From positions 21,597 to 85,596 of the forward strand of contig CABIXF010000015.1 in assembly GCA_902362595.1 (NCBI GenBank): a DNA stretch of 64,000 bases, given 5' to 3'. Source of the stretch: Bacteroidaceae bacterium (lineage in GTDB: Bacteria > Bacteroidota > Bacteroidia > Bacteroidales > Bacteroidaceae). A program made the position numbers and the translations under genes. The notes under the pieces were generated by a model, which was not told where the DNA came from, did no database searches, and was given only the letters and a program-made list of their open reading frames with translations. Positions 52,587-63,037 of the stretch are shown here, one piece after another. Position 1 is the first letter of the stretch; every line of letters starts with the position of its first letter.

Positions 52587-53627
52587 ATGCGTAAATTTAC
52601 TATTTCTCCTATAGCCTGTCCGGAGCTGGAACAGGCAGCCCGTGAAAAGATTGACAACTTGACGAAGCCCAAGGGTTCTCTGGGGCGTTTGGAAGAACTG
52701 GCTTTGCAGGTGTGTATGATACAGCAGACTTTGTCACCTTCCTTAAAATGTCCGCACAACCTGCTTTTTGCGGCCGACCACGGTATTGTGGAAGAAGGAG
52801 TCAGTGCATCTCCTAAAGAAATTACCTGGCAGCAAATCAGCAATTTCCTTCACGGAGGGGCAGGCATCAATTTCCTGTGTCGCCAGCACGGTTTCCGACT
52901 GGTGATTGTCGATGCCGGAGTGGATTACGACTTGCCCTACGAAAAAGGAATTGTCAATATGAAGGTACGCCGGGGTACCCGTAATTTCCTGTACGGCGAT
53001 GCGATGACTCCCGAAGAGATGGATTTGTGTCTGGAGCGAGGTACACAATGTGTGGACCGGGTGAAGGAAGCTGGTTGCAACGTCCTCAGTTTTGGTGAGA
53101 TGGGAGTGGGAAACACTTCCGCTTCCTCTCTGTGGATGAGCTGCCTGACGGGAATCCCCTTGGAACAGTGCGTCGGTGCTGGCAGCGGTTTGTATGGCGA
53201 AGCCATGACCCATAAGTTCAAAGTGCTTCAGCGGGCCCTTCAAAATTTCTCCGGCGACCATACGGTAGAAGAAATCCTGTGCCGTTTCGGAGGGTATGAG
53301 ATGATGATGGCCGTAGGCGGCATGCTGCGTGCAGCCGAGCTGCGCATGGTCATTCTGGTAGATGGATTCATCATGACCAACTGCATGTTGGCAGCCTCCC
53401 GCCTGTATCCGGAAGTGCTTTCGTATGCCGTGTACGGACATCAGGGCGATGAGAGTGGCCACAAACTCTTGTTGGACTATCTGCATACCCGTCCGTTATT
53501 GAATTTGGGATTGCGCTTGGGAGAAGGAAGCGGTTCGGTCTGTGCCTATCCGATACTCGATTCTGCCGTGCGGATGTTGAATGAGATGGACAACTTTGCG
53601 CATGCTTCCATTACCAAATATTTCTAA
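52587..53627 (+). CDS. cobT: Nicotinate-nucleotide:dimethylbenzimidazole phosphoribosyltransferase
   Basis: 346 residues. It has the full CobT family pattern: [16 protein letters not shown], then [32 protein letters not shown], and the catalytic Glu313 in RLGEGSG (Glu317 in Salmonella). It activates the lower-ligand base as alpha-ribazole phosphate. It lies between cobU and cobS with spacings of 3 and 4 bases, so it is tightly coupled. Confidence 0.97.
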   Translation: MRKFTISPIACPELEQAAREKIDNLTKPKGSLGRLEELALQVCMIQQTLSPSLKCPHNLLFAADHGIVEEGVSASPKEITWQQISNFLHGGAGINFLCRQHGFRLVIVDAGVDYDLPYEKGIVNMKVRRGTRNFLYGDAMTPEEMDLCLERGTQCVDRVKEAGCNVLSFGEMGVGNTSASSLWMSCLTGIPLEQCVGAGSGLYGEAMTHKFKVLQRALQNFSGDHTVEEILCRFGGYEMMMAVGGMLRAAELRMVILVDGFIMTNCMLAASRLYPEVLSYAVYGHQGDESGHKLLLDYLHTRPLLNLGLRLGEGSGSVCAYPILDSAVRMLNEMDNFAHASITKYF

Positions 53628-53631
53628 GCGT

Positions 53632-54378
53632 ATGCATAATTTGTTGGCTGCTTTGATGTTTTTCACCCGTCTTCCTTTCTGGCGGATTTGCTCTGTGCTT
53701 TCTGAATGTTTCCGGCACGTAGTGAGCTATTGGAGCCTGTGCGGATGGCTCACGGGTGGGGTGATGGCCCTTGCCTTTTGGCTTTTTTCCCTGTGGTTTC
53801 CAATCCACGTAGCGGTGTTGCTGGCATTGTGTGCTCGTCTTTTTCTCACGGGTGCCTTGCATGAAGACGGCTTGGCCGATTTCTTCGACGGTTTTGGCGG
53901 AGGACGCGATCGGGAAGGGATTCTTCGTATCATGAAGGACTCCCATATCGGGAGTTACGGAGTGCTGGGGCTGATTCTGTATTACCTGTTGTCGTTTTCC
54001 CTGCTTGTTTCTTTGCCGGTGCCGGTTATCCCCTGGGTGTTGTGGGTGGCCGACCCTTTTTGCAAGTTTGTGTGCAGTTTTATGCTGGTGTTCCTGCCCT
54101 ATGCCCGGAAGGTGGAAGAAAGTAAGGCCAAGGTGGTCTATACCCGCATGAGTACTTCGGAGTGGATGGCCAATGCGGTAGGGGGATTGTTGCCTCTGTG
54201 TTTGCTGCCTGCTGCCTATTGGGGGATGCTGTTGTTTCCCTGCGTGCTTTTTGCCGCATTGGTGTGTTTGCTCAAGCATCGGCTGGGAGGATATACCGGC
54301 GATTGTTGCGGAGCCCTGTTCCTGTTGTGCGAGTTGGTGTGCTGGCTGGGAGCGGTGGCAGTTACTTATAATTTTTAA
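53632..54378 (+). CDS. cobS: Adenosylcobinamide-GDP ribazoletransferase (cobalamin synthase)
   Basis: Start at 53632 (MHNLLAALMFFTRLPFW); an earlier ATG lies within cobT. 248 residues with about seven membrane helices and the family signature LHEDGLADFFDGFGGG (His77, Asp79, Asp83), then GREGILRIMKDSHIGSYG. This integral membrane enzyme joins adenosylcobinamide-GDP to alpha-ribazole phosphate. It follows cobT by 4 bases and precedes the phosphatase-CobQ fusion by 13. Confidence 0.96.
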   Translation: MHNLLAALMFFTRLPFWRICSVLSECFRHVVSYWSLCGWLTGGVMALAFWLFSLWFPIHVAVLLALCARLFLTGALHEDGLADFFDGFGGGRDREGILRIMKDSHIGSYGVLGLILYYLLSFSLLVSLPVPVIPWVLWVADPFCKFVCSFMLVFLPYARKVEESKAKVVYTRMSTSEWMANAVGGLLPLCLLPAAYWGMLLFPCVLFAALVCLLKHRLGGYTGDCCGALFLLCELVCWLGAVAVTYNF

Positions 54379-54391
54379 GGATAAATAGAAG

Positions 54392-56410
54392 ATGAAAGTA
54401 TATTTGGTTCGACATACTTCGGTCGATGTGCCTTCCGGTACGTGTTACGGTCAGACTGATGTGCCTCTGCGGGCTTCGTTTGAAGAAGAAGCGGCGGTGT
54501 GCAAGGAAGCCATCCGGCGCACCGGCATCGGCTTTACCCGTGTGTATGCCAGTCCGTTGTCCCGTTGCACGCGCCTGGCCGCCTATTGCGGCTTCCCAGA
54601 TGCGGAACGTGACGACCGGTTGAAAGAGATGTACATGGGCGAGTGGGAGATGCAGCGGTTTGATGAAATCACCGATCCACGTATTCAGGAGTGGTACCAG
54701 GATTACCTGCGGGTACGTACTACCGGCGGAGAGTCTTTCATGGACGTGCTGGCCCGGGTATCCGATTTTCTGGACCATTTGGACCGTACTTCAGGTCCGG
54801 TGCTGATTTTTGCCCATGGCGGGGTACTGGTGGCTGCGCAGGTCTATGCGGGAAAGGTGAGACTGGAAGATGCCATGCAGGCATTGCCTCCTTACGGGGG
54901 AATGGTGGAAATCGATTTGCCGCTTCCCCGCTTGCATCCGGTCATGCTGGCTGGTACGGGCAGTGACGTGGGGAAGAGTGTGCTGGCTGCGGCCTTGTGC
55001 CGTATTTTCTTGCAGGATGGGTATCATCCGGCCCCGTTCAAGGCTCAGAATATGGCGCTCAATTCGTATGCCACACCCGAAGGACTGGAGATTGGTCGGG
55101 CACAGGCGGTGCAGGCCGAGGCAGCGGGTGTGCCTTGCCATACTGACATGAATCCCTTGTTGCTGAAATCCACTTCCGACCGGACTACCCAGGTGGTGCT
55201 GAACGGCAAACCCATCGGCAACCGGAGTGCGTATGAATATTTCCGTACTGAAGGGCGTGAGGAGCTGCGTCGGGAAGTCAATCAGGCCTTCGACCGGCTG
55301 GCAGCCCGTTACAATCCGATAGTGATGGAGGGGGCCGGCAGTATCTCGGAACTCAACCTGAAGGATACCGATTTGGTGAATCTTCCCATGGCGCGTCATG
55401 CTCATGCCGATGTGATTCTGGTAGCCGATATCGACCGGGGAGGTGTGTTTGCCAGTGCCTACGGTTCGGTGGCGTTGCAGACTCCGGAAGACCGCAAGCG
55501 CATCAAAGGAATCATCGTCAATAAGTTCCGTGGCGACCTTCGTCTGTTTGAGCCGGGTGTGAAGATGCTGGAAGAGATTTGCGGCATTCCGGTACTGGGC
55601 GTAATACCGTACTATCAGGATATTTACATCGAAGAAGAGGACTCGGTGGAACTTTCCCAGAAACAGCGGAAAGCGGTGCAGGGAAAGGTCAATGTGGCGG
55701 TGGTCTTACTCCGTCACCTGTCCAATTTTACCGATTTCAATATGCTGGAGCATGACGCACGGGTGAATCTGTACTACACGAACAACGTGGACGATTTGCT
55801 GAAAGCCGATATCATCCTGTTGCCAGGAAGCAAGAACACCCTCGGCGATTTGTATGAACTGCGCCGTAACGGGGTGGCACAGGCCATTCTTCAGGCCCGC
55901 CGCCACGGGGCAACCGTCATGGGAATCTGCGGTGGCTACCAAATGATGGGACAACGCATTGCCGACCCTGACGGAGTGGAAGGCGATGTCCGTCAGTTGC
56001 CGGGACTGGGACTGCTGCCGGTGGAAACGGTCATGGAGGGGGAGAAGGTGACGCGTCAGGTGCGTTTCTCTTTCCTAAAATCCGATACGCCGGATTGTAT
56101 GGGGTATGAAATCCACATGGGACGTACCTCGGCAGTAGAAGGGGAGACAATGGCTCCATTGGTTTATCTGGAGGATGGAACTCCAGACGGATGTGTGGCA
56201 GACCGGAAATGTGCGGGTTCCTACATTCATGGGATACTGGATAATCCGGCAGTTATCGAGTGGTTGTTGGCACCTTATGCCGAAAAACTGACGCAACCGG
56301 CATTGGATTATGTCGCTTTTAAGGAAGAACAATACAACAAACTGGCAGACCATGTGCGGAAGCACCTGAACCTGCCGTTGCTTTATCAAATACTGACGAA
56401 AAATGATTAA
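54392..56410 (+). CDS. Fusion: alpha-ribazole phosphatase + cobyric acid synthase
   Basis: 672 residues in one frame. Residues 1-175 are a histidine phosphatase (MKVYLVRHTS with His8, SPLSRC Arg58, MGEWE Glu84, FAHGG His142), the CobC-type enzyme that removes the 5'-phosphate of the nucleotide loop. From 181 onward it is CobQ/CbiP: AGTGSDVGKS (187-196), FKAQNMALNSY, then a class I amidotransferase-like domain with Cys513 in GICGGYQMMG and His613 in SYIHG. That domain amidates four side chains of cobyrinic acid diamide. Joining the first and last steps of the pathway in one chain is unusual. It sits between cobS and cobD. Confidence 0.93.
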   Translation: MKVYLVRHTSVDVPSGTCYGQTDVPLRASFEEEAAVCKEAIRRTGIGFTRVYASPLSRCTRLAAYCGFPDAERDDRLKEMYMGEWEMQRFDEITDPRIQEWYQDYLRVRTTGGESFMDVLARVSDFLDHLDRTSGPVLIFAHGGVLVAAQVYAGKVRLEDAMQALPPYGGMVEIDLPLPRLHPVMLAGTGSDVGKSVLAAALCRIFLQDGYHPAPFKAQNMALNSYATPEGLEIGRAQAVQAEAAGVPCHTDMNPLLLKSTSDRTTQVVLNGKPIGNRSAYEYFRTEGREELRREVNQAFDRLAARYNPIVMEGAGSISELNLKDTDLVNLPMARHAHADVILVADIDRGGVFASAYGSVALQTPEDRKRIKGIIVNKFRGDLRLFEPGVKMLEEICGIPVLGVIPYYQDIYIEEEDSVELSQKQRKAVQGKVNVAVVLLRHLSNFTDFNMLEHDARVNLYYTNNVDDLLKADIILLPGSKNTLGDLYELRRNGVAQAILQARRHGATVMGICGGYQMMGQRIADPDGVEGDVRQLPGLGLLPVETVMEGEKVTRQVRFSFLKSDTPDCMGYEIHMGRTSAVEGETMAPLVYLEDGTPDGCVADRKCAGSYIHGILDNPAVIEWLLAPYAEKLTQPALDYVAFKEEQYNKLADHVRKHLNLPLLYQILTKND

Positions 56411-57413
56411 CGGACACGGAGACGATGCCTTTCGCTATGCGCATATTCGGGCTAATTTCAGTTCGAATGTGTATCACCGGGTGAATCATGACGGGTTGAA
56501 CTGCTATCTGGTCGAACGGCTCTCGTGCATCCGTTCCTATCCGGAACCGGAACCCTATACGCTGGGGGTAGAATTGGCCCGGCTGTATGGGGCGCGTCCG
56601 GAGGAAGTGTGCGTGACCAACGGGGCTACGGAGGCCATTTACCTCATCGCGCAGGCTTTTCGGGGCAGTCGTTCCCAGGTATGGATACCTACGTTCAGCG
56701 AGTATGCCGATGCCTGTTGTCTGCACGCCCATCGGGTAGAAGGTATCTCCAGCGTGGAGGCCTTGACGGAGGAAGAAGGGATATGCTGGCTGTGCAATCC
56801 GAACAACCCGACGGGGCAGACGTGGGAGGCGGATACGCTGCGGCGTTTGATTACGCAGTATCCCCGGACCTTGTTTGTCATCGACCAGTCGTACGCGCTT
56901 TTTACGGAGAAAGAGGTGCTTTCTGTGGCCGAGACCGTGGCCCGTCCCAATGTCTTGCTGTTACATTCCATGACCAAATGTTTTGCGGTACCGGGACTGA
57001 GACTGGGTGCCGTGACGGGAAACGAAGCCCTTCTTCAGCGGATACGCGCCTGCCGCATGCCGTGGTCGGTGAATGCGTTGGCCGTGGAAGCCGGACAGTA
57101 TTTGTTGCGTCATTTGGGCGACTACCGGATGGAGGTACCGGCCTTGCTGGCAGAACGGAAACGGGTGGCCGAGGCACTGGAAGCTACGGGTGGGGTAGAG
57201 GTGCTCCCTTCGGATACCCACTATTTCCTGGCCCGTTTGCGGAGGGGAAGTGCGTCCGACCTGAAAGCCTATTTGGCCGAACGTCATGGGCTGCTCATTC
57301 GGGATGCATCCAATTTTGAGGGACTGGACACTCGTTATTTCCGCATTGCGATACAGACAGAAGAAGAAAATAATTTATTAATTGAAGGCATACGCGAATG
57401 GATACGTGGATAG
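56403..57413 (+). CDS. cobD: L-threonine-O-3-phosphate decarboxylase (CobD-type)
   Basis: 336 residues, a fold-type I aminotransferase related to histidinol-phosphate aminotransferase. It starts with INGHGDDAFRYAHIRANFSSNVY, has CNPNNPTGQ, FVIDQSY and the PLP lysine in HSMTKCFAVPGLRLG (Lys192), as in CobD. It makes (R)-1-amino-2-propanol phosphate for the linker. Context supports this over histidine synthesis: it overlaps the fusion gene by 8 bases and the next gene, cbiB, by 16. Confidence 0.92.
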   Translation: MINGHGDDAFRYAHIRANFSSNVYHRVNHDGLNCYLVERLSCIRSYPEPEPYTLGVELARLYGARPEEVCVTNGATEAIYLIAQAFRGSRSQVWIPTFSEYADACCLHAHRVEGISSVEALTEEEGICWLCNPNNPTGQTWEADTLRRLITQYPRTLFVIDQSYALFTEKEVLSVAETVARPNVLLLHSMTKCFAVPGLRLGAVTGNEALLQRIRACRMPWSVNALAVEAGQYLLRHLGDYRMEVPALLAERKRVAEALEATGGVEVLPSDTHYFLARLRRGSASDLKAYLAERHGLLIRDASNFEGLDTRYFRIAIQTEEENNLLIEGIREWIRG

Positions 57414-58336
57414 AAATGGTACTGATTCCCCTGTTGGGAGGATGCTTGCTTGATAAGTTATTGGGCGACCCTTTGTGGCTGCCTCATCCGGTGGTAGGGT
57501 TCGGAAAACTGATAGCCCGGTGTGAACGGCGGGGTAATCAGGGTGTACACCGCAAGCGGAACGGAGCGCTGACAGCCGTGGGGCTGATTCTGTTGGTCTT
57601 TTTCGTGAGCTGGGGGCTGTTGGAAGGAGCCAATCGGATACATCCCTGGTTAAAGGTAATCCTTTCGGTAGTAGCCGTATTCTATTGCCTGGCCGGAAAA
57701 ACCTTGATAGACGAGGTGCGGAGGGTATTTGAAGCTGCCGACATCTCCTTGGAAGCCGGACGGAAACAAGTGTCGCGCATCGTAGGTCGGGACACTTCTG
57801 CCTTGTCGGACCAAGAGGTACGTACGGCAGCCTTGGAAACCTTGGCCGAGAACCTGAGCGACGGGGTGATTGCCCCTCTTTTCTGGTATTTCCTGTTGGG
57901 CGTGCCCGGTATGCTGGCGTATAAGATGGTGAATACCCTCGATTCCATGATAGGCTACCGGAACTCGCGTTACAAGGACTTCGGTTGCTGGGCTGCCCGT
58001 ATAGACGATGTGGCCAATTATCTTCCGGCCCGACTGACCGCCCTGCTTATGGTACTGGTGTCCGGTCGCTGGTCGTTGCTGAAGTTTGTGGCTCATTATG
58101 GCCGGATGCATGCCAGTCCCAATTCCGGCTATCCGGAAGCGGCTTTGGCCGGTATCCTGAACTGTCGTTTTGGCGGGCCGCACGAGTATTTCGGGGAAAC
58201 AGTCTACAAGCCCTTCATCGGCAGCAATCCTCGTTCGATAAATAGTGACGACATGCGTCGGGCCATTCGTATCAATCGGTTGGCAGAGGGATTGATGCTG
58301 TTGCTGATGGCCGTAGTTTATTGGATTGTTTCTTGA
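57398..58336 (+). CDS. cbiB: Adenosylcobinamide-phosphate synthase
   Basis: 312 residues, integral membrane (four to five helices), with the CbiB signature (LLDKLLGDPLWLPHPVVGFGKLIAR, ETLAENLSDGVIAPLFWYFLLGVPGMLAYKMVNTLDSMIGYRN, and HASPNSGYPEAALAGIL). It attaches aminopropanol phosphate to cobyric acid. It is last in the operon and is followed by a long terminator hairpin. Confidence 0.96.
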   Translation: MDTWIEMVLIPLLGGCLLDKLLGDPLWLPHPVVGFGKLIARCERRGNQGVHRKRNGALTAVGLILLVFFVSWGLLEGANRIHPWLKVILSVVAVFYCLAGKTLIDEVRRVFEAADISLEAGRKQVSRIVGRDTSALSDQEVRTAALETLAENLSDGVIAPLFWYFLLGVPGMLAYKMVNTLDSMIGYRNSRYKDFGCWAARIDDVANYLPARLTALLMVLVSGRWSLLKFVAHYGRMHASPNSGYPEAALAGILNCRFGGPHEYFGETVYKPFIGSNPRSINSDDMRRAIRINRLAEGLMLLLMAVVYWIVS

Positions 58337-58375
58337 AAGATTTTCGAGGGAAAGTCCATTTTCTAGTGAATAGAA

Positions 58376-58437
58376 GAAACGCCTTTACGTTTAGATTGAA
58401 ATGCAAAGTCATTTTCATTTAAACGTAAAGGCGTTTC
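58376..58437. terminator. Cobalamin operon terminator hairpin
   Basis: A perfect 18-bp stem (arms 58376-58393 and 58420-58437) that extends inward with AATG/CATT-type pairs. No strong T-run follows in the plus direction, so termination efficiency is uncertain. Confidence 0.6.
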
Positions 58438-58445
58438 AATAAAAC

Positions 58446-58482
58446 ATCCTTGCGTTTGAATTCAAGCACAAGGATATTTTAT
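58446..58482 (-). terminator. Fimbrillin-like operon terminator hairpin
   Basis: ATCCTTG (58446-58452) pairs with CAAGGAT (58469-58475), with a TTGAATTCAA palindrome inside. On the minus strand it is followed by GTTTTATTG. It lies just after the stop codon of the fimbrillin-like gene. Confidence 0.6.
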
Positions 58483-58484
58483 GT

Positions 58485-60758
58485 TTATTGATAGATGTAT
58501 TCTACATCAGACTTTTTGAATCGGAGGATACGGGTGTCACTCGAACCGGCTCCGTTTTTAGCTGGATAGTAAGCGTTCATTGCACCTACGAAGTACCATC
58601 CTTGTCCGTTGTCAGGAGAATAAGTTGCCCACAACATCGAATTATAGTGTGCATGCTTGATACCGTTGGCATCCCATTGAGCTCCAGGACCGTACCATAC
58701 AAGTGGTTCGTATTGTGATTCAGCCTGATTGTACATTTGGATGTAAATCAAGTCACTCATTGCTACTGTTCCAACAGTGATGTCATTTCTTCGCCGTTGG
58801 CGTCGCTGGATGTTGCTGCCACCATTCCAAGCAGTGGTATGCCCTCCATCCCACATCATCCAGATATATCCGCTGGTAGAATTCAGAACTCTTTCAAAGT
58901 TTTCCATGGAAGGAAGTTCGTATCCGTCGGGAGCCATGGCAGTTGATGGCAGTTTATTGATATGGACAGTGGAAGTTCCGTATCCTTCCATTTTGGCTAC
59001 TCCATTGTCATCAATCACCTGCATACCTTGTGTTGTTTTGCCTTGGTACTGCCATTTCCATAAGTTGAAAAACTCTTCTGCCGTACAGTCGCGCAAATAG
59101 TCAAAAAGGCTTTTCCCTTCTTTGGCTGCCGGATCGTCTGAGGATAAGATCTGGTCATTGAAATTCTTTGAGTCGCCCATGGCGTTATATTTACACCACC
59201 ATACTCCATTGAGGTAAGTTACCGGAAGTCCCCAGTTACGGCGGATGACGGTATATTCCTCCCTTTCAGAACCATCGATGTTGCAGATTACTAGTTTTGC
59301 TTTTTGTTCTCGTCCGTTGGCTGTTTGGTCATTAGGCTTCCATCCACCCAGAACACGGAATGAGTTGACCGTTTCGTTTCTTTCTGCCAGTTTGATCCAG
59401 TGATCCTCACCGCTTTCATATTCTACGGTCAGTTTCTTGGATTCCGGCAGGGTCAGTATTCCCAGTTCATTGTCGATATAACGTCCGAAATCGTATACGT
59501 AGCTATCATTGTATTGAATCAGTCCTTCTATTTTAGTTGGATTATCAGACAAAACCAGTGTAAGGTAGTCGTCTGGATAGGTTTGATTCAATCCCTTGCG
59601 ATGGAAACGTAGTTTGATTTCTTTTCCAGGTACTCCCAGTCTCCATCTTTCCTTCTGTATGCGGAACAAGTTTTTTCCCATTGTTTCCGGGCTCGTTCCT
59701 CCCAAGGTTTCTACAGTCAGTGGCATTTCATCTGGAATGAATTCCAGTTCATCGTCACAATCCACAGCCAGTGTCAGTTCTGTAGCCATATAAGGAAGAA
59801 TCACACGGTTCTTGTCTGCTGTAACTGTAACGGTTCCAGGTAGGTCGGAAGCTTTTGTGTCGACTTTCAAACTGCCAGCTTCAGAAGCAAGCGTATGATC
59901 ACCTCCGTCTTCCCATTCGATGACACTTAATGTGATATCTGTTGTCACCGGGTCTGTACCGATGTTCAAAGTATAGACTGTATTTCTTTTCAGGATAGCC
60001 GGAAGATTGGCTTCTACAGTTCTACTCTGTCCTTCTACTTTCATTTTGATACAGACTTTCAGATCTGTTCCGCTCTGTTCATAGACATAAGCAATCCCTT
60101 CCGTACTGGTTTCCAAGGCTTGTGGAAAGTCTGTAGCAATGTCCTGTACTGTTTCATTCTCTGGTGCAGATACTGGATTCTGTTGAAAGAGATAGGATTG
60201 TTTCGTCATATTTTTCAGCACCACTTGTTCTACCTGCACCGATTTAAGGGTTCGGATGGACAGGTCGAAACGAGCTGTTCCTCTTTTCAGAGTCATGCTT
60301 CCTGTATTTTGTGACAAGTCAAGCATACCGGAGAAGAAATCAGCCGCATGTATATTGCCTTCCGTGTTGGAAAGAGTGACTTTCAGCCATTCCTCTTCAG
60401 AAATACTACGATTCTTCATTTCTTGCAAATTAATTCGGTCGGCAGTATTGGCTAACATGTAGAGGTGTCCCGATTGTTGGTCAGTTTGTAACACATATTG
60501 GTTATTCTCTTGTCCGAACTCGGTATAGATTTCTGTCAGTATTCCGTTTTCAAACAAACAGGCCTGTAATTCATTAATCTGTCCTTCTTCCGGTAAAGCT
60601 GCGTTTCTGCCGTCGATGCTGAACACACCGATATCAGCTTTTACAGTCCGTATGTGTGCATTGTCAATGCCTTCTTTTGTCATCTCCTCGTTACAGGAGG
60701 TTGTCAGGAATACGGTGGAAAGTATACCGAAAAATTGTATGTATTTTTTTATGTGCAT
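58485..60758 (-). CDS. Fimbrillin-like lipoprotein with FISUMP-like C-terminus
   Basis: 757 residues with lipobox TTSC (Cys22), so it is surface- or periplasm-anchored. The first half has the beta-rich fimbrillin/Mfa2-like pattern of Bacteroidales (INELQACLFENGILTEIYTEF, then YVLQTDQQSGHLYMLANTADRINL). The C-terminal third (LNGVWWCKYNAMGDSKNFNDQI near 518, then APDGYELPSMENFERVL) resembles FISUMP domains of Bacteroidetes surface proteins. Both this protein and its neighbour end VEYIY. A role at a fimbrial tip or as adhesin is inferred. It lies 45 bases downstream of its paralogue. Confidence 0.6.
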   Translation of the reverse strand: MHIKKYIQFFGILSTVFLTTSCNEEMTKEGIDNAHIRTVKADIGVFSIDGRNAALPEEGQINELQACLFENGILTEIYTEFGQENNQYVLQTDQQSGHLYMLANTADRINLQEMKNRSISEEEWLKVTLSNTEGNIHAADFFSGMLDLSQNTGSMTLKRGTARFDLSIRTLKSVQVEQVVLKNMTKQSYLFQQNPVSAPENETVQDIATDFPQALETSTEGIAYVYEQSGTDLKVCIKMKVEGQSRTVEANLPAILKRNTVYTLNIGTDPVTTDITLSVIEWEDGGDHTLASEAGSLKVDTKASDLPGTVTVTADKNRVILPYMATELTLAVDCDDELEFIPDEMPLTVETLGGTSPETMGKNLFRIQKERWRLGVPGKEIKLRFHRKGLNQTYPDDYLTLVLSDNPTKIEGLIQYNDSYVYDFGRYIDNELGILTLPESKKLTVEYESGEDHWIKLAERNETVNSFRVLGGWKPNDQTANGREQKAKLVICNIDGSEREEYTVIRRNWGLPVTYLNGVWWCKYNAMGDSKNFNDQILSSDDPAAKEGKSLFDYLRDCTAEEFFNLWKWQYQGKTTQGMQVIDDNGVAKMEGYGTSTVHINKLPSTAMAPDGYELPSMENFERVLNSTSGYIWMMWDGGHTTAWNGGSNIQRRQRRRNDITVGTVAMSDLIYIQMYNQAESQYEPLVWYGPGAQWDANGIKHAHYNSMLWATYSPDNGQGWYFVGAMNAYYPAKNGAGSSDTRILRFKKSDVEYIYQ

Positions 60759-60803
60759 ATTGATGGTTTACTTGTCTGTTTTCAAATTTTTATTTCAATT
60801 CAT

Positions 60804-63008
60804 TTATTCATAAATGTACTCTACCGGAGTCTTGACACATCGGATGGTACGAGTTTTTTGCGCATTGTTGGCTGCATATTTGAACCAGTTTCCTTTTCCA
60901 GTACTTTGTGCATACCCTTCTATTAGCCAAGTGCTTCCTGAATTACCATACGTGGCGAATAGAATCATCATACTGGAGATACTGGTTTCACTCCATTGAT
61001 GTCCCAATCCGCACAGAGTCAGATGATTTCCTCCATATTCGAAGTCATAGAAGGTAATCGGTCCATACTGTAGCCCTTTGAAGGTTGCGTTGCGTTCTAC
61101 TACATTGAAATTCAGACGCTGTCCCAGGCCGTTATTAAAAGCGCCAGGGTTGTAATAGGCCAGGTTACAGTTTGTTCCCCATGTGTAGAAACGGTAATTG
61201 TTATAATCCGGAATCTGATATCCGTCGGGTGCCATAGAGGTGGGATTCAATGTACCAAAATTGTCTGACTGGTTTTTATAGCCTTCGTAATAGAAGATGC
61301 TGTCGTTATGAGTCAGTTTTAATCCATTGAGATTTCCCGCCTGATATTGGTCTCCCAAAATATTCAGAAATTCTTCATCGGAACAATTGGTTAAATATTC
61401 AGCCAGACTTTTATCTTTTGCCGGATCTGTATGAATTAGAATCTGGTCGTTAAAATTCTTTGCGTTACCTCTCAGGTTATATTTACACCACCATACTCCA
61501 TTTATGTTTATTACTGGTAATCCCCAGTTCAAACGTTTGATGGTATAGGTTTCCGGATGTCCTCCATTAGTGTCGGAGATAATCAGCTCACCAATTTGTT
61601 CCCTTCCGTCAGCATGAGGGTCATTGGGTTTCCATCCTCCCAGTAGACGGTAGGTATTGTTTCCTTCGTCGGTCAGTTTCATCCATTGGGACTCTCCTTC
61701 GTTGAATTTCAGTTCCAGTACCTTTCCTTCCGGAACAGTGATTTCTCCTAGTTCTCCATCGATGTATCGGTTGAAATTGCATACTCCGTTCTCGTCAAAC
61801 TGGATGGCTCCTTTGACAGAGACTGGATTGGGCATGAATACCAATACGACTCTTCCTGTCTGCAAGTTCCCTTTGTGTACATCCAAATAAATGTATTCGT
61901 ATGTACTGCCTGGCATTTTTTGTGAACTGGATACATTGAATTGTGCTACGGGGGAAAGATTCCGTGACAGGCTGACTGGAGTGATATTTACGCCATTGGC
62001 TTGTCCCTGAATGCTTACTTCCGCACCTGTCTCAGCTGCCAGAGTGAGTTGAAAACTACTTTCCCAACAAGGAACGAACACTGTATCACAGAGTGCATTC
62101 AGGATGACTCCTTCTGATAGTTTGGAGTTTTCTTTATCCACAAGTCCTTTGTAAGAAAGGTCAGAATCAGAAGACGATCCGCTTTCCCAGTTATCGGTCA
62201 ACACTTCTACTTTCAGGTCTGCTCCATTTCCATATACTTTTAATGTATAGATAGTATTACGTTTTAGTGCCGGAAGGGTCGTTTTCAGTCGGTGCCATCC
62301 TCCGTTTGCGGTCATCATGATTTCCACTTCATGTCCGTTTGTATATTGTTCCGGGAGATAGAATAGAGTCGTCTTCCCATTTTTAAAGGGCTGATCTCCA
62401 AAATCTTTTGTCAAACTGGTCTTTTCAAATTCTTCAGGTGACTGATTGGCATCTTGTTCATTGACAAATCCGGTCAATGCTATTTCCTTTATAATTACAC
62501 TGTTTACCTCTGCATCTTGGAAGGGTGAATCCAAATCAATACGGGCTACCGCACGTTTTAGCGCAATCGATAAAGAACTGCTTTCAATGTTCAGGTTAGC
62601 TTTTCCGCCCATCAGCAAGTTTTCAGATGTCATTTCTTCTGATGTGGCTGTCAGTTTCAGAAAGTCATTCAATGTAGTGATATCCTTCTGAAGGTTTTCC
62701 TTAGCAATAACCTTTGTGCTGTTGGCCAGAAAATACAGGCTTCCTTTCCGTTGTTCAATTTGAAGCTGGCACGTACCTTCTTCGTTTATTTGTAGGGAAT
62801 TAAATGTTTCTTTTAATATCCCATTCTCAAAACGGTAGGCATTGAGTGTGGTTATTTGTGATTCTGTGTCGCTGGCTGTTCCGTTTGTCATTCCCGTTCT
62901 TGAAAAGTGAACGGCTAATGTTCCTGTGGCTTCCTGCGTGTGCTGAACGTCTTCATGGTTGCATCCACTCAGTAAAAATAAGCCGGCGCTTGCCAATGTA
63001 AGTATATA
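60804..63008 (-). pseudogene. Fimbrillin-like lipoprotein, 5' end cut by an IS
   Basis: About 730 residues, a paralogue of the downstream gene with the same order: lipobox LLSGC, beta-rich fimbrillin half, and a FISUMP-like C-terminus (INGVWWCKYNLRGNAKNFNDQI, then MAPDGYQIPDYNNY). Reading upstream from the anchor, the signal peptide goes ...YILTLASAGLFLLSGC and then hits a stop made by the IS end at 63009-63011. The native start and promoter are beyond the insertion. A TTG at 62994-62996 could start a shortened product without the basic N-region, which I consider unlikely to be exported. Confidence 0.65.
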
Positions 63009-63011
63009 TTA

Positions 63012-63037
63012 GACTTTATATAGATTAATTTATTATA
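63012..63037. repeat. IS terminal inverted repeat, left
   Basis: It starts GACTTTATAT and matches the complement of the other end at 21 of 26 positions. The TA target copy lies just outside. Confidence 0.75.
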
